64,000 nt of DNA from Branchiostoma lanceolatum (taxonomy: Eukaryota > Chordata > Leptocardii > Amphioxiformes > Branchiostomatidae). Positions 11,701-23,700 of this stretch are shown here, piece after piece. The notes under the pieces are model-generated. The model worked only from the letters and a program-made list of their open reading frames with translations. It was not told where the DNA came from and did no database searches. Numbering within the stretch: position 1 is the stretch's first letter; each line of letters opens with the position of its first letter. A program made the position numbers and the translations under genes. The stretch covers positions 14,178,910 through 14,242,909 of the forward strand of contig NC_089724.1 of NCBI RefSeq assembly GCF_035083965.1, given 5' to 3'.

Positions 11701-14700
11701 AGAGATTTCTGTCCTTTGTCTTCTCCTAGGAGAAGACCTGTGCAGTGCATGGAACCCAGTATGCCTTGGACTCGTCCATGGTGTGATCGGCAAAGTGCAG
11801 TTATATCCAGGTAACGTGAGAAAAAATCTTGCTCTTACACTATCAGTTCATAATTATACTACAGTAGAATCCGCTTAACTGCACCACCCATTTGTCAGCG
11901 TTTTTGGTGCAATTATCCGGCTGGTGCAATTATGCGAAATGCCCAGCTGGACCGCACCGCCATGGGCGAGGGGGTGTATTGTTAGTCAGAAACACTTGAA
12001 CAAAGAAAACAGACGAAACAAGAGTTCCACGACCTCATATCTCCATGAACAATTCTATTCATGCAAATGACTTACACATTTGCATAATATATGCTTGGTC
12101 ATAAACACCTTTATCTAACTTACCTGTTGCAATATTGACAGTCCTATAATTTTCCAATTAGATGAATTATCGTGTTTTGCATTAATTATGCACAGTAGGA
12201 ACTTTATTTGCATAATTGGTATCTGTTGATGCTCCACTTTCCATAAACTACATATGTTACATGTATTTGAGTCTGATAATGGAAAACACTGTAAATATGG
12301 ATTTTCTTCATTAGCTATGCAAATTAAGTCACAATTAGCATAATTTGCACTTCATTATGTATATCTCTGTCTAAGCTACCTGCTTACTAAGTATCTAATT
12401 GACAGTCCTATAATTTTCCAATTAGATGAGATTATGGTGTTTTGCATTGATTATGCAAATTAGGAATTTATTTGCATAATTGGTATCTGTTGATGACCCA
12501 CTTTCCATAAACTACATACGCTACATGTATTTGAGTCTGATAATGGAAAACACTGCAAATATAGATTTTCCTCATTAGCTATGCAAATTAAGTCCCAATT
12601 AGCATAATTTGCACTTCATTGTGTATATCTCTATCTAAGCTACCTGCATACTAAATATCATGGAAATCCGTTGTTCCTTTGTTCAGTTATTCTCCTTAGA
12701 AGATTTTCACAAAAACGCCCCTGCAGTTTCAGAGGAAGCTGCTAGGGGGCCCAAACCTACACCACTTCTTTATTACATCACAAGCTATCTGCCACCCAAA
12801 AATCAAGACCACAGCACGTCCAGGTCAAAAGATACAAAAATTGCAATTCTGCTGCAGTACCAAGGTCACATACCAGGGGGCCCAAAATCGACCTTAAATT
12901 TCGGCTTCACAACACCCGCCCACATCCCAAATATCATTGTAATCCATCAAGAGGTTCTTGAGTTATACTGACTGGAGTGGTGCGGAAACACAAACATACA
13001 TACACACATACACACACACACACAGACAGACACACCCAAAACAATATCTCCATTTTTCATGGAGATAATTATTCAGTTATTAACTTTTTTATTGACCCTT
13101 TGCTGAAAATAAAGAAATGACTACGAACCTGTTTTGATTTTGCATTTTTCCATGCGATCTACCGCATTACAACACACGTAATGTTACAGGGGAGGCATTC
13201 TGAAACATCGTTATGCCACTCATGGGATAACAGTTTCTGTGTTACATTACGTAGAGTGCAGTTGTCAATTTACGTAAATCATGCACCGCCATGAAACTAG
13301 GAATTGAAACTAAAACTTGGTTACTGATTACGGGTGACCCGCCCGGGACCTCCCATACGATTCCTATCAACGTAACTGTCAATGGAGACCGCCTTCTTTT
13401 GTTACTCAGAACAGTTTTAAACATATTGGCGGTATTGGGCCTTTACACCGGCAGGTATTGGCTCATTTGTACCGCGTTTGCCGATTTTAGCGCACCTTTT
13501 CAGTTAACTTGTCGAGGATTTTTGAAAAAAAATTGGTGCAGTTATCCGGCATTGGTTACCATGCGCGGTGCAGATATGCGGAGTCACTAACAATGCAGTG
13601 AATGGGAACCGGAATTGGATATTGGGATTCGGTGCAATTAAATGGAAGTTGCGTTTATCCGAGGTGCAATTAAGTGGCTTCGTCTGTATAGGGATTTTAC
13701 ATTTTCTACTCCTGACTTGCCATGGCGTAGAATGATTTGATCAAGTGGATACTGGTTTGCATGATATAGAAATGCAAATTTTCTGCACTTAATCTTTGGT
13801 ATGAGATCTTTGATAAGGTTGCATCTATGAAATTTTTTTGGAAAGACATAACCCTAACCTAGCCTGACAGGCATCCTGTTAAGTTCCAGGCTCTACCTTC
13901 ACCAAACAAGGTAGAGCCTGGAACCAAACAGGATGACACTCCGGCTAACCCTAACAGGCTACCCATCACTTTCTGTTCACATATGATTTCGCATGGTTAA
14001 GGTTTGAAAGAGAATGAACCCTCAGCATACAACCACATTACAGAGTCTTTATGTGGGTCCCATATACGTACGGGTTGGGGGTATTTTTCACTCAGCTGAA
14101 CGCATCACACCACAGCGAAACGCACCGAATGCGGAATTAACTATGCCACAGCAGCACAAAAAAAGTAAAGGGAAGATTACCTGATTAAAAAATTAAGATT
14201 GTTATTTGAAATAAATTGCATAAAGAACACCAGCAGGACAAGGGTTAAGGTTTGAAGAAAAAACTATGTATCCAAAATCTTTTTCCAGATTCCGAATGGC
14301 ACCTGCTGTTGGTGACCAAGAAGATGTCTGTAGGTCTGTTACCAGGTGGACACGAGGTGTACAAGATCAGTCGGGTGGTCATCCTGCCTCTCTCACCTGT
14401 GGAGCCACCTGAGATGGAACTAGAGGTAAAGTGCCATCTTTCTATCTGTATCTGTGTCTATACAGCCGGTATAACCGCCCTTCGGCATAACACACGAGCT
14501 TTGCAGGCACACAGCATGGTAGCAGCTGGTTATTTTACACAGAACAAACCTGTCACATCTAACTTTCGCATCTCTAACTGCATGCATTGTTTAAAGCTAT
14601 CTAATTAATAATGAGGATGCCTCTACAGTATTTGAAGGTAACGAGTTCCACTCTACAATAGTTCTAGGAAAATTTTTGAACACAAATTTCCTATTTACTG

Positions 14701-17700
14701 ACCTGTAGCAGTCAGGACCAATCTAGTACATATTTCACCCCACATAGCCCTGTCAAGCAAGCTTTTTCTAAGTTCTTTTATCGTGTTCCAGTATCTCAAA
14801 TTAACGTGTCAGTAAAAGTCAGACATCTGGAATGCACTCGGCCTCTTAGTTTCCATAGGAGGACCAATATAGCTATTTCCTGCTTGGCTCGACAGCAATG
14901 CCCAGAAAATTTTACTCGACTTACTACTGTAGTGGCTGCATTAGCAACTGCTTTATATTTCTCCTCCCTCGCTTAATGGTTCATCAGGGCAAAAAATAGA
15001 CAAGATTTCTAATTAAGATAACTGATTCTTAACGTCCTTATTAAGCATAGCAAAGCCTTGTGTGTACACATCAAGACGATCTATATGGCTTCTGGCCATT
15101 TGTGAATAATTTATGGTCATCCAACCAAACCCTGCCTTAAAGTCAGTTAATGTGACTATGCTATTTTTAGTTTCTGTTTTTTTGGCATTGCCTCAGGCAG
15201 AGCTGATAGTATAGTACTGCGATTGAGTTGAAAATATTATAAAACTTGCACAAATGCATCCCCTAGAGAAATGGTTTTTGAATGCTTCAAAAACTCAAGA
15301 AGCTGTGGATGGACCTGTATGGCATTTAGTGTGTGGGTAGGTGTCAGCAAAAGAAGAGCAAGTGCAATTTTGGGGCCCCTAGCGGCTTTCAATGATACTG
15401 CAGCAGAACTGAACTGAATAATTTGTAACATTAATAACATTTTCTAATTTTGTTCCATGTAAACATGAAATACATAAGTCCACTGCTTGTCAGTGATAAT
15501 TCAACATTCTTCTATGTACATTGTATTGAGTCTGTTTTATACATGTACAGTGGTGCAGAAAACATCACTTTGGCATCTCCAACCTGGAGAAGATTGCAGC
15601 GCCCCTCGACAGCCAGCAGAGGGCGCTAGCGAAGACATGGAACTCTATTAAGTCCGTCGCTGTACCAAAGAAAAAGGTACTAAAATCATGTTTTGTTGAT
15701 AACGACGAATGATTAATACAAATGTATTTCTTTTTGTTGTATTATGGTTATTGCACTTTTTTCCTAGGCCTATAGGCAGTAAACAGAACACTATGTCACT
15801 GTATAAGGCAGATCTTGCATCCAATTGAAGACATTGAAAAGTATCCATTGCTTAAGTCTGTATGACATACACTGTATGACAAACATGTAATATTCAATTG
15901 CTTTACCCTCGTTTGCCTTTGTTTCAGAGAGATATCAAGGAGAAAGAGAAGCTTGAAAGAAGAGTCTTTGAGGTAGGATTCACTTTTGTTCTTTACATTA
16001 TTCACCTGGCCAGCATTCTTTTGCATTTTGTTCATACTATTTCTTCATAATGCAGAATGTTGCTTAGTCAAACAGAAACATGGAAATCATAGATGTTGAT
16101 GAAAACATCATTAAAAAAGCTCTAAATGGACATCCCTTAGGCCACGTCAATTTAATTTCTTGGTTAACGGATTTTTATTTTTAACTTTAGCCAAAAAAAA
16201 TCATTAAAACAAAAGGCTGGGGTGAAAACTTGCACCTGACCCTGTTCACTCCCTGATACTGTGTGCACCAAAGTAAAAACATTCCTCTGAGATTCATGTT
16301 GTTTTTCCAATCTAGCATTTTTTTTTTAAATTGTTTTTTTATAATTGGCCTTATGCCCAGACATGTATGTGTGTAATGAGTCATCACTTCTTGCATGTCT
16401 ACAAGTAGTACAACATTGGAGCAGAGCCAAACCAATTCTCCCAATATCCTATTATGCCATTCCTTTACATCCAGGCAGGCTGGCTGGCTGCCCAAATGCA
16501 GTCACACAAGGACACACTAACAAACAAACACTTACTACAATGGCAACATTTTCATAGAGGTAACTAAATATAAACTGTACTACATGTACTAATGCCATAT
16601 TGAATGGATCCCCCGTCCTATAGGAGTTAAACAAGATGTTCAGCGACTCGGACTCCTTCTACTACAGTCCCACTGGAGACCTCACCAACTCTGTACAGAG
16701 GCAGCATTCAGAACAGTATGATACCACCAGCCCCCTCTGGAAGAAGGTATGGAGTAGGTCTGGGTATCGATGCCCTATTCTTGTGCCTGTACCTGTAAAA
16801 TTGTTTTGGCACAGGTCTGGACCTGAACATCTGACATACACGTGGACACTTAGGCTGTACCTGAACAAACTGAAACAATAGTGGATACCATTTTTGTAGA
16901 CTAAAGATAGGTAAATCCTGTCTCAAAGATAAGGAGTTTGGCAACTAAGTACTAGTACTACCAAATTTGAAACAGCTATGCTTTGAGATTTAAAACACAT
17001 GTATGTGAATCCCTAGAGTATATATCTGGAAACTTTTTCAGTGGTCTTATTTTCACAGTTTTTCTTGGTGACCCTGCCATTGCAAATTTGTGACACCGTG
17101 AATATGTCTCGCTTGTACTTTACAGAATTGTTCCAACTGCAAATTTAAAACACAAATACTGCAAAAACACTCCATTTTCCCTCCTAGTGTGAAGTAATTA
17201 AAACCACTGCAAAAGTAAATGAATTTACAGTAACTGATTTTTTTTTTCATAGATGGATTCTCGCTTCTTCTGGAACACCCACATGATGAATGATCTCATC
17301 CAATCAGAGGTAAGGATTGACCAGCAGTTATTCAGTTAGTAATAGTAGCTTTCAGTTATAAAGCAGCAGTTTTGACTTTTTCTCAGCAAAAATGAATGCT
17401 CTCCCTATGGTGTATGTTTGTACTTGTATGTGGGCTTGACCAGTGGTGTAAAGGTATCTGTCAAACTTGTTTTAATTTTGATTGATTAAAGTGCACATGT
17501 AGTTTGGAGTGTGGATGTTCTTGTAGCTCAACTGGTAGCAGCCTCACAGTTGAGCTTCTGGTTCCAATTAGTTGCTACCTTAACTGGGAGACCCGGGTTC
17601 AATCCTGGGCAGGACATCTGAGTTAGGGCTTCACCTGTCTTTCGAAAGGGATGTAAAAAGTGGGTCCAGTGTTTGACAAGGTGCCTCTAGCAGGTTAAAG

Positions 17701-20700
17701 GGGGGAGGGCTAGCAACCACTCTTATGCAAATATACCCTGCTACTGAAACAGCAAGGAAACAAGGAACAATCGAACAAAGAAACAAACGGACGGACGGAC
17801 TGACGAACGAATGAATGAATGAATGAATGAGCCAGCAGCAAAATGGACTTAGTATACAATGTACTCAAAATTTTGCATGTACTTATCCCTGTGCCCTACT
17901 GTATATGTGCAGGACCCATTGTCAGACCGGTGGATAGTGCCCATCATACAAGGCTATGTACAGATGGAGCGGTTCCAAGTGATGTTGGGTGAGGAAGACA
18001 TGCCCAGTGACGAGGGCATGGAGATGATGAGTGAGGGAAGGAACTTCACCATAACACTCATATCCAGACGGAGCAGGCACAGAGCAGGTAAAGACTTGTG
18101 TCTAGTATCACATTTCCACCAAATGTTGAATCATGTGTTGTTTTTAGCTTGTCTGTGAGTGTGTTTGTATGTGTTTGTATGTGTGTGTGTGTGTGTGTTT
18201 GTGCATGTGTGTGTGTGTGTGGGGGGGGGGGGGGTTGTTTCCACAATTTAAAATATACAGAATGCAGCATTGCCATATGACCTCAGTGCTGCTACTTTTG
18301 TCTATGGGATGGGAAGGCTCGAAAAGCAGTATGGGTAATAAGTTAAATGAAGCCTGCCATTTTTGTATATTTTGCATTTGTTACTAATATGTTGATATAT
18401 GAACTCAAGTATGTGAAGATAATGACATTGTGTTAAGCTATTGTACTTTTTATAAATGCAAGTTTGTGCACTGGATGTTTGTTGATTGTGTGTCTTTCAA
18501 AAAAATTGTTTCAGGGACGAGGTACAAAAGGAGAGGTGTTGATGAAACCGGGGCATGTGCAAACTTTGTGGAGACTGAGCAGGTACTGGCTTTTATTTTC
18601 CTACAAATATCTTTAAAATGTTGTCCCATCTTCTTCCAGACACACATGACCATATGGCTTGTGTACCTTTAAAGGCAGGCTAAACTAAATTTTGTAAAGC
18701 ATACTGCAGTATGTTAGATATACCACTAAAACCAGTTCTTACTGGTTTTACACGAGTCCATCATAGATTAGCGTTTTTACAACATTTGAAATTCATGGCG
18801 TAGTGATGTAATACTGGCAATGTCAAAAGACCTTTGACCTTTGTGACGTCAGATTCCGAATCGGAGGAATGGCGTCTGGGGCAATTCCTATGGTGCAGGT
18901 GTGGCCGACTCGGAATCTGACGTCACAAAAGTCAAAGGTCTTTTGACATCGCCAGTATTATATCACGATGCGCGAATTTCAAATATTGTAAAAACGCTAA
19001 TCTATGATGGACTCATGTAAAAGAAGTCAGAACTGGTCTTAGTGGTATATTTAACATACTACAGTATGCTTAACGAAATTAAGTTTAGCCTGCCTTTAAC
19101 CAAATATCACAAGGTCTAAGACTTTTGTTGTAGGTGAAATTCATTGGCGTCATGTAACATTTAGCTTTGATTTCTCGAAATTACTGTAAATCTTTGCCAG
19201 TGCTCTTTTACCACAAATTCATCGCACCTCTGAATCTCTGATTTTGTTTTGTCTTCCACTGTATTATGTAGTATCGTTTCGTCTGTGAAGTCAAAGATAC
19301 TGCAAACTCTTAATTTCTCCTGTGAGCAAAATTTAAGTCCTGAGAAGTTTAATGAATTTACTGTACCCAATACTGTTGGCAATAATGTTAGCTACAGTTA
19401 GCTAGTAAAGTTATAACCACTGTTTGTATGTTTTTTTCTGGATGTTAAAATGTAACTTATAACCACTGTTTGTATGTTTTTTCTGTGATGTTGAAACGTA
19501 ACTTCTAACCACTGTTTGTATGTTTTTTCTGGATGTTAAAATGTAACTTATAACCACTGTTTGTATGTTTTTTCTTTGATATTAAAACATAAGATATAAC
19601 CACTGTGTGTGTGTGTGTTTATCCAGATCATCCAGGTGCAATCCCACGTGGTGTCCTTTGTCCAGGTGAGAGGGTCGGTGCCCATCTTCTGGAGCCAGCC
19701 GGGCATCAGGTACCGCCCCCCACCCAGGATAGACAGAGGTCAGTACTGGTGTACATATAGAATACAACATGGTGTATTCCGTATCGCATGAGGTACCGAA
19801 GGCCGTCGGGCAATCTGACCTGCGAGAGGGCTGGGACTGGGAGCGATGTGAAATACACCGTGTTGTATTTTATTTATGTCATAGCTGCCCAAAAAAGCAC
19901 ACATTTCAATGTGAAATGCGCCAGAAGTTGAGAGAGTTTTGTGTCCTGGAACAAAAAGATTGTAGCAACATCGATTCCTACGTCAGAATCTGCTTTCGAA
20001 TTTTCGACAGCGGCGCAACCAGCACACTCGAAATGCATTCTTGATATTCTATGGAAGCCCATGTGATAAAAGTAGAACCCCATGTGATAATCCAAGTTAT
20101 CATCCAGTCTAGAACACCGGTATATAACGTTTTTGTGGCCTGGGTATGACATGAATTACTGTATGATGAGAGCATCTTATATTTTGATTTCAACCTACAT
20201 GTATGTCAGTCATCTCACATTGTGAAATTTTAGTAAATCATTCTGAAGCCATGATAAAGGAACTTTTTCAGTGTGTGTACTTGCAAATCATACAATGCAC
20301 AAACTTGAAATTGATAAGGTCCGCTTTCCACTGGATAGAGACCTTTGAGCGACCAAAATTGGATTTGTATGACCTTCATGTATAACTTTATAGATTGAAT
20401 ATGATCAATGATGTAAAAGTATGACTTGACTTGACTTTAAAGACAACAAAACCTACAAACTACACTTTCTTCTTTTTCAATAAAATTTGATTGAACTTGT
20501 AATGAGAGTTTTCGGTTGCTCAACAGTCAACTTCTCAGTGGAAAGGGGGGGGGGGGGGTATAGGGTTTTATCCAAAGTGCCTAATGCCTTGTATTGTACC
20601 CTGCTAATTCATTACTCACAGTAACTGTGTATAAATCTCTTGTAGGTGAGGTAGAGACCCAGGCAGCATTTGAGAAACACTTTGAAGAGCAATTTGACAC

Positions 20701-23700
20701 TTATGGGAGTCAAGTAAGTATGCTGCTGTTGATTAACTTCAACTCTCATAATTCTGCTAGGTACACTATATAAGACCGCCACGTCAGAAAAAAAACAACT
20801 AAATTTAAAGAGATCTACTTATTCAGCATCAATGATCCCTCAGGTATACACATTTCAGATATCCAGGTGTTCAATACATTCTTGAGGATTCCTTGATTTG
20901 ATAGATATTATTTATTCAGGTTCCTTCCCTTTTAAAGAAATTTACAAATTTGTGGAGGTATGAGATCTTCCATTAATTTTCTTGTTTTCCCTGTACAGGT
21001 TGTTGCAAACCTAGTTGATCAGGTTGGGAGAGAGAAGGTTATAGCAGACGCATTCCTCACACACATCCTGAACCTGGACAGCCCCAAATTGACCTACATC
21101 ACATTTGACTTCCATGAACATTGGTGAGTCCCTCTGTCTACTTAGAAAGAATTCTGGCAAGTTGGTTACTAAATACACGTGTTGATACTACAGTGCAGAT
21201 TCTTCTAGTAGGTATCTGTTCAGTTCAACTCAGTGAGGTGTCCACAAGTCAAGCATGACGGAGTGAAGTTCATCATCCTCAAGTCCCGTATCCTCCCCAA
21301 TTACCCTCTTAAGTGTCAAAGAAGGACAATCATGTCTGCGACTCTCATCCGGTTTCTATAAAAGAACCATTCCTCGTGTTGCACATCATGTCAGTGACAT
21401 TCTTCGGTTATGAACGACCATTGAAATCTGTTGCTGTAAAGATGGCTATTTGTTATGTACATGTAGCTCCTCCATGAAATGTCGAGGGCTGCACGAAGCA
21501 GGCGGATATAGTTCCCATCGAGCTGTTTACATAGTGTTTTTGTCAAAGTCAGCAAACGTATCTGAAATCATCAGGAAAAGTTGCTTAGACGTGTTTTAAT
21601 GTTTCTGACAGCCGGGGGATGAAGTTTGAGAACGTCTGTGTGCTGGTGGACAGCATCAAGGACCTCATCCGCGGGATGAGATACAGCTGGTGAGGATCAT
21701 CTCTTGTTTAAAGCTTCAGAGATGACTGCTAGAACATTGTTTATTGTTTATTTGCACATAAACAACAAGTACATTTTGCTGTAAACATTAAAGAAAAAAC
21801 ATGTAAAAAAAAGCTAAACATTATAGATAGATAAATAACTAAAGAAATCAACAGACGAACTCAGCTTAAGAAATAATGCAAATGGAATATCAAATTTTAT
21901 AGAAGTGAAAGAAAAATTATTTCATAACTGATAAGTTACTAAACAAAAGTTCAAAGTAGAATCAATACCAAATGTTTTTCCTAGCACAAAGTGAAAACTT
22001 GCCCATCAGGCAATAAATGCAAAGATATACTGTATATTGACCTGCTTTTCCAGGGTTGACCCAGCAGGGGTGATCTGTGAACAGCGGGGTGTGTTCAGAA
22101 CCAACTGTATGGACTGTCTGGACAGGACCAACGTGGTACAGTCTGCCATCGCAAGGACTGTCATGGAGATACAGGTCTGTAACATAAACTTTGTGTTCAA
22201 GTTAACTTACATCCGAGAAATCTTGGGATTTCTTTAGCTATAGTATAGCTTTGGTGTTGTACATGTACATCTAAAACGTCACTCTGATCATGTTTGACTT
22301 TGACACGTACCTTAAGTGTTTTGTGTCTGTTTTGTGGAAATAATAGCCCACTGTGATCATAACTGTGTCTTCCTGTTGTGTCTCAAGCTGCGTAAGCTAG
22401 GTCTGATGATGCCCGACCAGACAATGCCATCGCGCTGTCGCGTCGTGTACCAACAGATGTGGGCCAACAACGGCGACGCCATCAGCAGGCAGTACGCTGG
22501 AACTGCAGCCATGAAGGTCAGGGTCGTCTTGTAGTTTCATCTGGTCGTGACAGTGCTCACGGGTGCTCATGACCCTCCATCCCTCCCTATCCTCCATTGC
22601 ACTGGGCAGGTCTTCCAAAGTACAGTACGCATCTAGACACAGTTGATGTATGTAGGTAGTGCATGGTCTGCCTACACGTGCATGTCCATGTTTTGGAGCC
22701 CATAGGAGAACATCGCTGATGATCTCTTTCTCGGTTCTCCAGGAATGTCCAGCAAAGCGTAACCTTTTGTCACAGTTTGGTTTGGTTTACTAGATCTCCA
22801 TTAGTGATGCATTGTACATCACTACTCTTCCTGGAGTCCATGATATAAGATAAAGTAATACAAATACAGTAACTGAAATATACAACAAAAATATAAATTT
22901 GACCTAACAGAAAACTTGAATAAGGTGAACTGGAAATTAGAGTGGAAGGTCTTGTAGTAAAGAGTGTTTTCACTCACTTTCCATATCAATGAAGCAGGCA
23001 GGTTCTGACTGCCATGTTGGTGTCCTTGATTTGCACTCCAAATGACTGTAGCTCAAGTGTACACAGCGATCTTTTAGTTTTATTGGCAAGTTTTAAGTAC
23101 GTCATTTCTTCTTGTATTCTCTTCTTTGAGAGATAGGCATTCAATTTTTCTTCTATTTTAAGGGTGTCAGAAGATCTTTTAACACCCAAAACGCTGAAGC
23201 TCTGATTCACTGATATACAAATAGGGACAAGCAATAATTCGTCTTGTGAGAATGCTCCATAGCTTTGTAGATCATCCAAAAGACGCTAATGATAAAGAGA
23301 TATTGGGCGACAGTCATCCATTCTCCATGTTTGCTTTTGTGATATGTGTTGTAACAGTTGATTAAAACTTCTCATGTGTTTATACAGGGGGATTTTACAC
23401 GCACAGGAGAGCGTAAGTTAGCAGGGGTCCTGAACGATGGGTACAAATCTGCCAACAGGTATGCATACATCATGTTACATGTACACGTGCTACATTATTA
23501 AGGATACTGAATGTAATAAACAACATGTTACAGAAGCGATATTCAGCAGTGCATGTATTGCGATGCAGTTTTACATAATAAAGCATGGTTACTCTTTCTC
23601 GATACAGCACAAGATGCATTGAGTCATCATTTTGAAAATATTTATGAATGTTTATTTGGACTTGTCCTTTGCAGGTATTACCTGAGCAGGTTTAAAGATG

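Larger units (their letters stand above)
5820..11729 (+). other. intron 1 of the INPP5F-like gene
   Basis: The 5.9-kb first intron holds no supported exon. It contains dispersed repeats at 7271-7494 and 8705-8925, the 3' part of the octamer-rich repeat (about 9640-9836), an inverted-repeat element (10421-10932) and a tRNA-derived SINE (about 11360-11665). Open frames in 9600-10070 are repeat-derived. Confidence 0.6.

Noticed and set aside
18058-18387. Several overlapping open frames
   Set aside because: They are translations of the (GT)n/G-run microsatellite after exon 8.
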